This document shows, piece by piece, positions 26,835 to 36,081 of a stretch of DNA of 64,000 nt. Every line of letters begins with the position of its first letter. Position 1 is the first letter of the stretch. This stretch comes from Chelativorans xinjiangensis (GTDB lineage: Bacteria > Pseudomonadota > Alphaproteobacteria > Rhizobiales > Rhizobiaceae): NCBI RefSeq assembly GCF_009812055.1, contig NZ_WQNH01000011.1:124001-188000 (forward strand), in the 5' to 3' direction. The position numbers were made by a program, and so were the translations under genes. The notes below the pieces were generated by a model that saw only the letters and a program-made list of their open reading frames with translations, made no database searches and was not told the DNA's origin.

Positions 26835-27652
26835 GCGGAGAGGCAACGCGGCTGCTGGACGACGAAGCGGCCCTTCTGACGCTGTTCGAGGATCTTGCAC
26901 TCGCCGCCGGGCGCGCGATCATGGAGCATTACGAGGCCGGCGTCAGCGTCGAGGAGAAGGCTGACGCCTCGCCGGTGACCGAAGCCGACCGAGCCGCCGA
27001 GCGCATTATCCTTACGGGACTGCGCGCCACGCTCGCCGGCGCGCCCTGCGTGTCGGAAGAGGAAGCCTCCGGCGGTGTCCTGCCGGTTTGCGGCGACGAC
27101 GGCTTTTTGCTGGTGGACCCCCTCGACGGCACGCGCGAGTTCATTGGCCGTCGGCCCGACTTCACGGTCAATATCGCTCTGGTGAAAGAGGGAGCGCCGG
27201 TGGCCGGCGTCGTCTACGCACCGGCGCGCGGCGTTCTTTACTCCGGCCGTCCAGGTGCGGCGTTCGAGGCCGAAACCCGCGACGGCAAATCGATCGTGAG
27301 CCGCCGCCAGATCAGCGCCCGCCCGGCACGCACGCCGCCGGCGATCGTTGCCAGCCGTTCCCATTCGACACCGGAAACGGAAGCCTTCATCGCCCGTTAT
27401 CCGGGGGCGGAGACCGTCTCCGTCGGCTCGTCGCTGAAATTCTGCATGCTCGCCCGCGGCGACGCGGATCTCTACCCGCGCTTCGGGCGTACCATGCAAT
27501 GGGATACGGCGGCGGGCGATGCCGTGCTCAGGGCGGCTGGCGGGCGCACGCTGACGCTGGAGGGTGAACTGTTCACCTACGGCCCGAAGGGCGGCGAGGG
27601 GCTGGAGGCGTTCGCCAATCCGTTCTTCATCGCCGAGGGGCGGGCGGGGTAG
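26828..27652 (+). CDS. cysQ: 3'(2'),5'-bisphosphate nucleotidase CysQ
   Basis: Inositol-monophosphatase-fold enzyme (274 aa) that hydrolyses PAP, the by-product of PAPS use. Metal sites are SEEEA (about 77), [12 protein letters not shown] (about 97-108) and [15 protein letters not shown]. The start TTG 26828 overlaps the cysNC end. PAP arises from sulfotransferases and PAPS reductase. Its coupling to cysDNC without cysH in the window fits sulfation as well as assimilation. Confidence 0.92.
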   Translation: MLSGEATRLLDDEAALLTLFEDLALAAGRAIMEHYEAGVSVEEKADASPVTEADRAAERIILTGLRATLAGAPCVSEEEASGGVLPVCGDDGFLLVDPLDGTREFIGRRPDFTVNIALVKEGAPVAGVVYAPARGVLYSGRPGAAFEAETRDGKSIVSRRQISARPARTPPAIVASRSHSTPETEAFIARYPGAETVSVGSSLKFCMLARGDADLYPRFGRTMQWDTAAGDAVLRAAGGRTLTLEGELFTYGPKGGEGLEAFANPFFIAEGRAG

Positions 27653-27670
27653 TTACCCGTAGAGGTTCCC

Positions 27671-27849
27671 ACCCCTTCGCGCCCCCCTCTGTCCTGCCGG
27701 ACATCTCCCCCGCAAGGGGGGAGATTGGCCGTCACAGGGGCTTTCGCCAATCGTCAACGTTGCAAAACAGGCGCCGGAGCAAGCGGCCGGGGCAATCTCC
27801 CCCCTTGCGGGGGAGATGTCCGGCAGGACAGAGGGGGGCGCGAAGGGGC
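27671..27849. repeat. Palindromic repeat family A, copy 2
   Basis: Full-length copy: arms CCCCTTCGCGCCCCCCTC...GACATCTCCCCCGC and their complements enclose a core with GGCGCCGGAGCAAGCGGCCG. It lies between the convergent cysQ and frcK genes. Confidence 0.85.
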
Positions 27850-27872
27850 TGAAACGTCTCTGTGCCTGCCCC

Positions 27873-28793
27873 TCAAAGCTCCTCCCGCCACGGCGGGTTG
27901 GCGCCGGCGCGCGAGACTGTCACCGCCGCGACGCGGGCGGCGAAGCTGAGAGCCTCACGCACCGCATCCTCGCGCAGGTTGGCGATGCTTTCCTTGTTCA
28001 GGCACCCTGCTTCGCGCAAGGCGGCGAGCACGCCGGCGTTGAAGGCATCGCCCGCGCCAACGGTGTCGACCACCGGGACTTGCACCGCCTCCATCGTCAC
28101 GGTCCCGCCGTTCCAGAAGGCCGTCGCCCCCTTGGCGCCGCTTGTCACGATGACGAGCTTCGTGCCCGCCTGAAGCAGGCCGTGTGCCGCCTCTTCGTGC
28201 GAAGACACCTCGCCGAACCAGGCAAGGTCCTCTTCCGAAATCTTCACGATGTCCGCCATCGCCATCATGCGCCGCATGCGCGCCTTGTGGGCCTCGGCAT
28301 CCTTGATGAAGACCGGCCTTATGTTGGGGTCGAGCATGGTGACGCGGGCCGCGCTCTCGCGCGCCATCAGGGCCTTGTAGGTGGCTCCGCAGGGTTCGGT
28401 GGCGAGGCTGATGCCGCCGAAAAGAAGTGCCTCCACATCATCTTCCAGTCGCGGCAGGTCCGCTTCCGTGAGCATGCGCCCGGCCGAGTTCTCGTCGTAG
28501 AAGAAGTAGCTTGCATGGCCTTCGCTAAGGCTGACGAAGGCGAGGGTGGTGGGGAGGCTGGAGATTTTGGCGTAGGCGAGGTCGACCCGGCTGTCGCGCA
28601 GCGCCTCCTGCAGGCGGGTGCCGAACAGATCGTCGGAGAGGCCCGAGAAGAACGACACGGGCGCGCCGAGCCGTCCGAGCGCCAGGGCGCTGTTGAAGAC
28701 CGAGCCGCCGGCATGGGGGGCGAAGGCGCTTTCGCCGTCGGCCGTCTTACGCGGCAGCATGTCGATCAGCGCTTCACCGCAGCACAGGATCAT
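27873..28793 (-). CDS. frcK: PfkB-family carbohydrate kinase (fructokinase)
   Basis: Ribokinase-fold sugar kinase of 306 aa. The N-terminal substrate block is CCGEALIDMLPR, the Gly-rich block AGGSVFNSALALGRLG, and the catalytic base lies in VDTVGAGDAFNAGVLAAL (Asp about 249). Fructose as substrate is inferred from its place beside the frc transporter and ROK regulator, as in Sinorhizobium frc loci, where the kinase instead follows frcA. It is 39 bp downstream of frcR and likely co-transcribed. Confidence 0.85.
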   Translation of the reverse strand: MILCCGEALIDMLPRKTADGESAFAPHAGGSVFNSALALGRLGAPVSFFSGLSDDLFGTRLQEALRDSRVDLAYAKISSLPTTLAFVSLSEGHASYFFYDENSAGRMLTEADLPRLEDDVEALLFGGISLATEPCGATYKALMARESAARVTMLDPNIRPVFIKDAEAHKARMRRMMAMADIVKISEEDLAWFGEVSSHEEAAHGLLQAGTKLVIVTSGAKGATAFWNGGTVTMEAVQVPVVDTVGAGDAFNAGVLAALREAGCLNKESIANLREDAVREALSFAARVAAVTVSRAGANPPWREEL

Positions 28794-28832
28794 CGTCGTT
28801 CCTCCCGGGAGAATGTGGAAAACGGATGCGGG

Positions 28833-30047
28833 TCATATGGCAGATTGCGCGCCGACGAGGAAGCGCTCGGCGAGCGGCAGGCTGGCGCCGCCGAGCGCGC
28901 GCGCATGCCGGCCCACGGTGCCCTCGCGCACGGCGGGGAGCCTCAAGCCCTCCGAATCGAGCGTGGCGAGGTGGCGCGCCGTGCGCGCGACGACCTCTCC
29001 ACGCACCGAAAGCGGCAACCAGCCGTCGATGACGGCAGCCTGGAAGTCGATGACGGCGGAGGCGGCAAGGATGGCGTGCGCGAGGCCCTGGGCGGCGCCT
29101 TCCATCCAGCGCTCCAGGTCGTCGCCCAGTTCGCCCCAGTCGTCCGGCGAGGTCCATAGATGGGTGGCGTCCTCTCCGCGCGCGACGATCGCCTTTTCGA
29201 GCACGCTGATGGAGGCGACGTCGATGAGCTGCCGCGTTCTGCCGTCGGGGCCGGGCACGGGGATGGAGCCCAGTGCCCCGGCATTCCCCGTGCGGCCGGT
29301 GAAAAGCCGTCCGCCGAGCGCAATGCCGCCGCCGACGAAGGCGCCGAGATAGAAATAGATGAAGTCGTCCCGGGTCGGCGGGTTGCCGAAGACGAGCTCC
29401 GCCCCGCAAGCCGATGTGGCGTCGTTCTGCAGATAGACGGGGAAGGGGCAGCGCTCGGCAAAGGCGGCGCGGATATCCGTGTGCCGCCAGCCATCCATGG
29501 CGCCCGGCGGCGCGCCCGCCGCATCGGCCCAGTTCCACAATTCGAACGGCATGGCGATGCCGAGCCCGGCGACGCGCTCCCAGGTGCGGCGATCGGCGCT
29601 CTCGGCGACTTCCGCCAGATCCTCCGTCACGAAGCGGATCGTCTCCTCCGGCGTCGGATAGGCGTAGGAATGCTGGCGCATGCGGCGGATCGTGCCGCGA
29701 AAGTCGATCAGCGCCAGCTCCGAGCTGCGCCGGCCGATCTTCAGGCCCAGGAAGAAGGCGCCGTCGGGGTTGAGGCTCATGGGGATGGAGGGCTGACCCA
29801 CCTTGCCGCGCTGCGGGCTGCCGCGCACCAGAAGCGCGTCGGCCTCCAGCCCGCGCATGATGACGGAGACGGTCTGTGCCGAAAGCCCGGTCATGCGGGC
29901 GATCTCGGTCTTGGCGAGGCTGCCGTGCTGGCGCAGGAGCGACAGCACCAGGCGCTCGTTGTAGTCGCGCATGCCGCTCTGGTTGGTGCCCAGATTCGGG
30001 CGCGGCGTGCGCGCGCCGTCGCTTTCCCTCGCAAAACCGCCTTCCAA
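28833..30047 (-). CDS. frcR: ROK-family transcriptional regulator (FrcR-like)
   Basis: Sugar-responsive repressor of about 404 aa. An N-terminal winged helix (LVLSLLRQHGSLAKTEIARM, then GLSAQTVSVIMRGLEADALL) is followed by the ROK sugar-binding domain (FFLGLKIGRRSSELALIDF; GGGIALGGRLFTG; GNAGALGSIPVPG). The usual ROK zinc cysteines are not evident in the stretch after GNAGAL. The start is uncertain. TTG 30047 has GGGAGGAAGG upstream and gives LEGGFARESDG, while the longest frame would start inside repeat element D. The gene is divergent from frcB. Confidence 0.85.
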   Translation of the reverse strand: MEGGFARESDGARTPRPNLGTNQSGMRDYNERLVLSLLRQHGSLAKTEIARMTGLSAQTVSVIMRGLEADALLVRGSPQRGKVGQPSIPMSLNPDGAFFLGLKIGRRSSELALIDFRGTIRRMRQHSYAYPTPEETIRFVTEDLAEVAESADRRTWERVAGLGIAMPFELWNWADAAGAPPGAMDGWRHTDIRAAFAERCPFPVYLQNDATSACGAELVFGNPPTRDDFIYFYLGAFVGGGIALGGRLFTGRTGNAGALGSIPVPGPDGRTRQLIDVASISVLEKAIVARGEDATHLWTSPDDWGELGDDLERWMEGAAQGLAHAILAASAVIDFQAAVIDGWLPLSVRGEVVARTARHLATLDSEGLRLPAVREGTVGRHARALGGASLPLAERFLVGAQSAI

Positions 30048-30063
30048 GCCCGTTCCCTTCCTC

Positions 30064-30185
30064 CCAGTGGTGCGATCCTGACAGATGGTACCCATCTGTC
30101 AGGACAAATCGCCCCACCGGATCAATGGCTTGTGGGCCGACTCTTCCAAACGGATGGGTACCATCTGTTTGGGTCAGACCACTAG
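30064..30185. repeat. MITE-like element D, copy 2 (inverted)
   Basis: About 122 bp that match the complement of 4084-4203, with the same two internal hairpins and the end ACCACTAG. The left end shows one change (CCAGTGGT). It lies just upstream of frcR within the 320-bp frcR/frcB intergenic region. The rest of that region (30186-30367) is partly AT-rich (AATAAATAAATAAACATG), with a TTGACA at 30257 as a possible -35 for frcB. Confidence 0.8.
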
Positions 30186-30367
30186 GGTGCCTTTTTGCGC
30201 GCACAATGGGATGCCGCAGACGTTAAGTCAATAAATAAATAAACATGATTTATCTATTGACACGGCGTCCCACCTTCTGTTTTCTGGTCGTCACGTGATC
30301 GGCCGCCACAGGATCGACACGTGTTCGTGGCGTCGTCGGACGCCAACTCGCTTCTCGGGAGGATACC

Positions 30368-31402
30368 GTGACCAAACACGCGCTACTGAAGACCACCGCG
30401 CTCGCCCTTGCCGGCGCCGGCTTTCTCGGCCTTGCACAGCCCGCCGCCGCTCAGGATGTGGGCGCATGCCTGATTACCAAGACCGACATCAACCCCTTCT
30501 TCGTGAAGATGAAGGAGGGCGCCACCGCCAAGGCGGAGGAACTGGGCATTTCGCTTTCCACCTTCGCCGGCAAGGTCGACGGCGACCACGAAACCCAGGT
30601 CCAGGCGGTCGAGACCTGCATCGCCTCGGGCGCCAAGGGTATCCTGCTCACGGCCTCCGACACCAAGGCCATGGTGCCGGTGGTCAAGAAGGCGCGCGAC
30701 GCCGGCGTTCTGGTGATCGCGCTCGACACGCCGCTGGAGCCCATCGACGCGGCCGACGCCACCTTCGCCACGGATAATTTCAAGGCCGGCGAGCTGATCG
30801 GCCAGTGGGCCGCGGCGACGTTGGGCGATGCGGCGGCGGACGCCAAGATCGCCATGCTCGACCTGACGCCCAGCCAGCCCTCGGTGGATGTGCTGCGCGA
30901 CCAGGGCTTCATGACCGGCTTCGGCATCGAAACCGGGGACGCCGACCGCATCGGCGACGAGGACGACCCGCGCATCGTCGGCCACGACATCACCAACGGC
31001 AACGAGGAAGGCGGCCGCACGGCCATGGAAAACCTTCTCCAGCGCGACCCGGACATCAACGTCGTCTACACCATCAACGAACCCGCCGCCGCCGGCGCCT
31101 ACGAAGCCTTGCAGTCCTTCGGCAAGACCGAGGGCGTGCTCGTCGTTTCCATCGACGGCGGCTGCCCGGGTGTGCAGAACGTCAAGGAAGGCATCATCGG
31201 CGCTACGTCGCAGCAATATCCTCTGCTCATGGCTTCGCTGGGCATCGAGGCGATCGCCAAGTTCGCCGAGACCGGCGAGAAGCCGGAGCCGACGCCAGGC
31301 CTCGACTTCTTCGACACCGGCGTGACGCTGGTCACCGACCAGCCGGTGGAGGGCGTGGAGTCGATCGGCACCGACGAAGGTCTCGAGCGCTGCTGGGGCT
31401 AG
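30368..31402 (+). CDS. frcB: Sugar ABC transporter substrate-binding protein (FrcB-like)
   Basis: Periplasmic sugar-binding protein of the ribose/fructose class (344 aa). The signal peptide is residues 1 to about 28 ([18 protein letters not shown]). The mature part starts [16 protein letters not shown] and shows the class B features [27 protein letters not shown] and [12 protein letters not shown]. Fructose is the likely main ligand by synteny with frcR, frcC, frcA and frcK. A stable hairpin follows the stop. Confidence 0.9.
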   Translation: MTKHALLKTTALALAGAGFLGLAQPAAAQDVGACLITKTDINPFFVKMKEGATAKAEELGISLSTFAGKVDGDHETQVQAVETCIASGAKGILLTASDTKAMVPVVKKARDAGVLVIALDTPLEPIDAADATFATDNFKAGELIGQWAAATLGDAAADAKIAMLDLTPSQPSVDVLRDQGFMTGFGIETGDADRIGDEDDPRIVGHDITNGNEEGGRTAMENLLQRDPDINVVYTINEPAAAGAYEALQSFGKTEGVLVVSIDGGCPGVQNVKEGIIGATSQQYPLLMASLGIEAIAKFAETGEKPEPTPGLDFFDTGVTLVTDQPVEGVESIGTDEGLERCWG

Positions 31403-31428
31403 TCGTTCCCATGCGCCTGTAGGGGCGT

Positions 31429-31454
31429 GCGGAGCGGCCCTCGAGCCGCTCCGC
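31429..31454 (+). promoter_or_regulatory. Intercistronic hairpin after frcB
   Basis: Perfect 10-bp stem GCGGAGCGGC / GCCGCTCCGC with loop CCTCGA, with no following U run. Placed between binding-protein and permease genes, it could stabilise the frcB message or reduce read-through. This is inference. Confidence 0.7.
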
Positions 31455-31521
31455 GACGTTCTTGTTTGACGGCAATGCTTTTTCTCCTCACGATGAGTGC
31501 AACACGATGGGAGGATCGACG

Positions 31522-32604
31522 ATGAGCGAGGCGGGCGGCGCCGCGCGCAGAGGACAGGAGTTCGAGGACGGGCTGGAGAAGAGCGACGCCAGCGTCGCCG
31601 CCTTCGAAAGCCACGAAAAGACGATCCTCGACCGGCTGCAGCATTTCCTGCACGGCAATCCGACGATGGTGCCGGTGATCGTGCTCCTGCTGAGCATCGC
31701 CGTCTTCGGCTTTGTCGCCGGCGGCAACTTCTTCAGCGCCTTCAACCTGTCGCTCGTCATGCAGCAGGTCTCCATCATCGGCATCCTTGCCGCTGCCCAG
31801 AGCCTGGTGATCCTCACCGCCGGCATCGACCTCTCGGTCGGCGCAAGCATGGTTCTGGTCTCCGTCATCATGGGCAATCTGGCGGTCAAGATGGGGCTCC
31901 CCGCGCCGCTGGCCATCGGCGTGGGCTTCATATGCGGCATGCTGGCGGGGACGCTCAACGGCTTTCTCGTCACGCGCGTCAAGCTGCCGCCCTTCATCGT
32001 CACGCTGGGCACATGGAACATCTTCTTCGCGCTCAACCTGTGGCTTTCCGGCGCCCAGTCGATCCGCAGCCAGGATATCGACGCCACAGCCCCCTTGCTG
32101 AAATGGTTCGGCGAGAGCATCCGCATCGGCGGAGCCCAGTTCACCTACGGCTCCATCCTGATGGTGCTCATCTTCGCGGTGCTCTGGTATGTGCTCAATC
32201 GCACGGCCTGGGGCAGGCATGTCTATGCGGTGGGCGACGACAAGGAAGCGGCGGAGCTTTCCGGCATCCGCACTAACCGCACGCTGGTGCAGGTCTACGC
32301 CGTCGCCGGCCTCGTCTGCGCCATCGGCGCCTGGGCCTCGATCGGCCGCGTCGGCTCGGTCTCGCCGCAGAGCTTCCAGGAAGCGAACCTCCAGTCCATC
32401 ACCGCCGTCGTCATCGGCGGCATCTCGCTGTTTGGCGGGCGCGGCTCCATCGTCGGTCCCCTCGTTGGCGCTCTCATCGTCGGCGTGTTCAACTCCGGCC
32501 TCAGGCTCGCCGGCGTCGACGTGCTGTGGCAGGTCTTCGCCATCGGCTGGCTGACGATCATCGCCGTGGCGCTGGACCAGTGGATCAGAAAGGTGTCGGC
32601 ATGA
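31522..32604 (+). CDS. frcC: Sugar ABC transporter permease (FrcC-like)
   Basis: Inner-membrane permease of the RbsC/FrcC family (360 aa, about 8-10 helices). A cytoplasmic N-terminal tail of some 45 residues precedes the first helix (VPVIVLLLSIAVFGF). The family block AGIDLSVGASM and the loop VYAVGDDKEAAELSGIRT are visible, as is GGISLFGGRGSIVG near the end. ATG 31522 follows GGGAGG by 8 bases and is preferred over upstream in-frame starts. It overlaps frcA by four bases. Confidence 0.92.
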   Translation: MSEAGGAARRGQEFEDGLEKSDASVAAFESHEKTILDRLQHFLHGNPTMVPVIVLLLSIAVFGFVAGGNFFSAFNLSLVMQQVSIIGILAAAQSLVILTAGIDLSVGASMVLVSVIMGNLAVKMGLPAPLAIGVGFICGMLAGTLNGFLVTRVKLPPFIVTLGTWNIFFALNLWLSGAQSIRSQDIDATAPLLKWFGESIRIGGAQFTYGSILMVLIFAVLWYVLNRTAWGRHVYAVGDDKEAAELSGIRTNRTLVQVYAVAGLVCAIGAWASIGRVGSVSPQSFQEANLQSITAVVIGGISLFGGRGSIVGPLVGALIVGVFNSGLRLAGVDVLWQVFAIGWLTIIAVALDQWIRKVSA

Positions 32605-33383
32605 GCACCGAACCCATCCTCACCGCCCGTGGCCTCGTCAAGCACTACGGCCGCGTGGTGGCCCTCAACCAGACCGATTTCGACCTTTACCCGGGCGAGA
32701 TCCTTGCCGTCATCGGCGACAACGGTGCCGGCAAGTCGACCCTCATCAAGGCCATCTCCGGTGCCATACATCCCGACGAGGGCGAGATCCGGCTGGACGG
32801 CGAGCCGGTCCACTTCCGCTCGCCGCTGGAGGCGCGGGAGGCCGGCATCGAGACCGTCTACCAGACGCTGGCGCTGTCGCCGGCGCTCTCCATCGCCGAC
32901 AACATGTTCCTGGGCCGGGAGATTCGCAAATCAGGCTTCATGGGCCGCTGGTTCCGCTCGCTGGACCGCGAGGCGATGGAGCGGATCGCCCGCGAAAAAC
33001 TTTCCGATCTCGGCCTGATGACCATCCAGAACATTGGCCAGGCGGTGGAGACACTGTCGGGCGGCCAGCGCCAGGGCGTGGCCGTGGCACGCGCCGCCGC
33101 CTTCGGCTCCAAGGTCATCATCATGGACGAGCCGACGGCGGCGCTGGGCGTCAAGGAATCGCGCCGCGTGCTCGATTTGATCCAGGACGTGCGCTCGCGC
33201 GGCATGCCCATCGTGCTCATCTCGCACAACATGCCGCACGTCTTCGAGGTTGCCGACCGTATTCACGTGCACCGCCTGGGGCGGCGGCTTTGCGTCATCG
33301 ATCCGAAGGACTACACGATGTCGGATGCCGTGGCCTTCATGACGGGCGCGAAGGAGCCGCCGGCAGAGGCGCTGGCGGCTTAG
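32601..33383 (+). CDS. frcA: Sugar ABC transporter ATP-binding protein (FrcA-like)
   Basis: Single-domain ATPase of 260 aa, unlike the double-domain RbsA form, as in the frc system. Walker A is [10 protein letters not shown] (39-48), the signature TLSGGQRQGVAVARA, Walker B VIIMDEPTAAL and the switch His ISHNMPH. ATG 32601 overlaps the frcC stop (ATGA). It powers the FrcBC importer. Confidence 0.93.
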   Translation: MSTEPILTARGLVKHYGRVVALNQTDFDLYPGEILAVIGDNGAGKSTLIKAISGAIHPDEGEIRLDGEPVHFRSPLEAREAGIETVYQTLALSPALSIADNMFLGREIRKSGFMGRWFRSLDREAMERIAREKLSDLGLMTIQNIGQAVETLSGGQRQGVAVARAAAFGSKVIIMDEPTAALGVKESRRVLDLIQDVRSRGMPIVLISHNMPHVFEVADRIHVHRLGRRLCVIDPKDYTMSDAVAFMTGAKEPPAEALAA

Positions 33384-33465
33384 CGCGTGATGAATTGAAG
33401 CCGGATCGGGTTGCGGATGGCATCCGCCCTGTAAGTATCGACAACGGTCGCTTGCGGTGGAAGCA

Positions 33466-33837
<372 letters not shown>

Positions 33838-33848
33838 TCAGCTTCGCC

Positions 33849-34784
33849 TCACGCCTCCCGCGCCAGCTCCTGCGACACCAACCCCCGCAACCGGCTGGCC
33901 AGCGGCGACAGTCGCCGGCTCCTGAGCGACAGGAGGTGGTAGGGCGCGACGACGATCGGCTCGTGGATCGGCAGCACCGCGAGCCCGAGCCCGCCCCCAT
34001 TGCCGCGAAGCAACTCCGAGACCTCGCGGGACAGCGGGGCGATGGCGTCCGACGTCATCAGGAGCGCGATCATGGCGAGCAGCGAGGTCGTGTTGATGAT
34101 GTTGCGGGGCAGGGCGGCGCCCGCCCCCAGGAAAGCGTCCTCCACCGCCACCCGCACCGGAGCCCCCACCGATTGCATGACCCATTCGAAACCGCCGAGA
34201 TCGGCAATGGAGGCCGCGTTGGTGCCGGCAAGCGGATGGTTCTTGCGCACGACGAGGTCGACCGTCTCGACACGACCGCGGGCGATGATGAAGTCGCGCG
34301 GGTCGTAAGGCGGGGGCACGCGGCCCAGGACAAAGTCGAAATGGCCAGCCAGAAGATCGCGGATGAGCGCTTCGCTCGGCGCCACGTCGATATGCACGTC
34401 GGCGTTGGGCGAGGCGGCCTTCAGCTTCTGGATGGCCGGCATGACATAGCCGACCGCCGCTCCGGTGACGGCGCCCACGCGCACGCGCCCGCCCTTGCCG
34501 AGCTTGTACTCGTCGACCTCAAGCATCGTCTCGCGCAGCTCCGTCAGCAGCGTGTCGGCGTGGCGGACGATCATGCGCCCGACCTCGGTCGCGCTCATGC
34601 CCCGGGCATGCCGCTCGAACAGCGGCGCGCCGACGATTGCCTCGATCTGCGTCAGCATGCGCGAGGCTGCAGGCTGGGTCATGGAAAGGGAGGCCGCGGC
34701 GGGGCTGAGCTGCCCATGCTCGGCGATTGCCGCGACCAGGCGGAAATGGCTGAGCTTCAGCCGAGAACGGGGATCGGAGACCAT
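33849..34784 (-). CDS. gbpR: LysR-family regulator (GbpR-like)
   Basis: LysR-type regulator of about 311 aa. The N-terminal helix-turn-helix is LSHFRLVAAIAEHGQLSPAA with SMTQPAASRMLTQIEA. The C-terminal effector domain follows from about 95 (GRVRVGAVTGAAVGYVMP). Divergent placement next to chvE equals Agrobacterium gbpR, which controls chvE in response to sugars. ATG 34784 is used. GTG 34802 is an in-frame alternative. Neither has a good ribosome site. Confidence 0.85.
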   Translation of the reverse strand: MVSDPRSRLKLSHFRLVAAIAEHGQLSPAAASLSMTQPAASRMLTQIEAIVGAPLFERHARGMSATEVGRMIVRHADTLLTELRETMLEVDEYKLGKGGRVRVGAVTGAAVGYVMPAIQKLKAASPNADVHIDVAPSEALIRDLLAGHFDFVLGRVPPPYDPRDFIIARGRVETVDLVVRKNHPLAGTNAASIADLGGFEWVMQSVGAPVRVAVEDAFLGAGAALPRNIINTTSLLAMIALLMTSDAIAPLSREVSELLRGNGGGLGLAVLPIHEPIVVAPYHLLSLRSRRLSPLASRLRGLVSQELAREA

Positions 34785-34792
34785 GGGAGGAA

Positions 34793-34847
34793 GGTATACC
34801 ACTTATGCTATGCAGATGAACAAAAAATGCATTTGATTGGTATAACC
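34793..34847. promoter_or_regulatory. Candidate GbpR binding region upstream of chvE
   Basis: GGTATACC at 34793 and GGTATAACC at 34839 lie 46 bp apart in the otherwise AT-rich gbpR/chvE intergenic region. Paired sites of this spacing suit a LysR-type tetramer. There is no experimental basis. Confidence 0.4.
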
Positions 34848-34963
34848 CTCCTCTCATAGTTTGACGCCCGGATCAGGGGATCCGCTCGTTCTTGAACAAC
34901 GCCATCGGGTGCGGTCGGATGCGGGTGCATTGGGCCGGGCCCTTTGGTCATGGGAGGAATTCA

Positions 34964-36031
34964 ATGAGAAAAATGACATCCGTCTTCGCCTCGCTCGCGC
35001 TCGGGGCAACCCTTTTCGCGGGTGCTGCGGAGGCGCAGGACAAGGGTTATGTCGGCATCGCCATGCCCACCAAATCTTCGGCGCGCTGGATCTCCGACGG
35101 CGGCTCGATGGTTGAGCAGTTCGAGGCGGCCGGCTACACCACCGACCTGCAATACGCCGAGGACGACATCCCGAACCAGCTCGCCCAGATCGAGAACATG
35201 ATCACCAAGGGCGTCAACGTTCTGGTGATTGCGGCCATCGACGGCACCACGCTTTCCAACGCGCTGGAGAACGCCGCCGCGGCCGACATCAAGGTGATCG
35301 CCTATGACCGCCTGATCCGCGACAGCGAGCATGTGGACTATTACGCCACTTTCGACAACTTCAAGGTCGGCGTGCAGCAAGCGACATCGCTGGTCAACGG
35401 CCTGAAGGAGCGCTTCCCCGACGAGAAGCCCTGGAACGTCGAATTGTTCGGCGGCTCGCCCGACGACAACAACGCCTACTTCTTCTACGACGGCGGCATG
35501 TCCGTGCTGCAGCCGCTGATCGATTCCGGCGACATCGTCGTCGCCTCCGGCCAGGAAGGCATGGACACGGTCGGCACGCTGCGCTGGGACGGCGCGGTGG
35601 CGCAGTCGCGCATGGACAACCTTCTGTCCGCCCACTACACGGACAAGCAGCTGCACGGCGTCCTTTCGCCCTATGACGGCCTGTCGATCGGCATCCTGTC
35701 GTCGCTGAAGGGTGTCGGCTACGGCTCGGGCGACCTCGAAATGCCGATCGTCTCCGGCCAGGACGCCGAGGTTCCCTCGGTGAAGTCGATCCTCGCCGGC
35801 GAGCAGTACTCCACCATCTTCAAGGACACGCGCGAGCTTGCTCGTGTCACCGTCGGCATGGTGGACGCGCTCCTGCAGGGCAGTGAGCCGGAGATCAACG
35901 ACACGGAGACCTATGACAACGGCGTCAAGGTCGTGCCGTCCTACCTGCTCGAGCCGATGCTGGTCGACGCCGGCAATTGGGAAGAGGCTCTGATCGGTTC
36001 CGGTTACTACACCGAAGACCAGGTGAAGTAA
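34964..36031 (+). CDS. chvE: Multiple-sugar-binding periplasmic protein ChvE
   Basis: Periplasmic monosaccharide-binding protein (355 aa) of the arabinose/galactose/xylose class. The signal peptide is 1 to about 25 ([18 protein letters not shown]). The mature start [38 protein letters not shown] and [17 protein letters not shown] are characteristic of ChvE. ATG 34964 follows GGGAGGAA. In Agrobacterium ChvE binds galactose, arabinose and sugar acids, and also passes signals to VirA. No vir genes are here. A hairpin follows. Confidence 0.93.
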   Translation: MRKMTSVFASLALGATLFAGAAEAQDKGYVGIAMPTKSSARWISDGGSMVEQFEAAGYTTDLQYAEDDIPNQLAQIENMITKGVNVLVIAAIDGTTLSNALENAAAADIKVIAYDRLIRDSEHVDYYATFDNFKVGVQQATSLVNGLKERFPDEKPWNVELFGGSPDDNNAYFFYDGGMSVLQPLIDSGDIVVASGQEGMDTVGTLRWDGAVAQSRMDNLLSAHYTDKQLHGVLSPYDGLSIGILSSLKGVGYGSGDLEMPIVSGQDAEVPSVKSILAGEQYSTIFKDTRELARVTVGMVDALLQGSEPEINDTETYDNGVKVVPSYLLEPMLVDAGNWEEALIGSGYYTEDQVK

Positions 36032-36049
36032 GAACAAGACAGGAAAAAT

Positions 36050-36075
36050 GGCCCGCCCGTTCGAACGGGCGGGCC
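36050..36075 (+). promoter_or_regulatory. Intercistronic hairpin after chvE
   Basis: A perfect 26-bp palindrome, GGCCCGCCCGTTC with its complement, ends 7 bp before the gguA start. It may keep chvE mRNA abundant over gguAB, as palindromes after binding-protein genes often do (inference). Confidence 0.7.
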
Positions 36076-36081
36076 GCCTTG

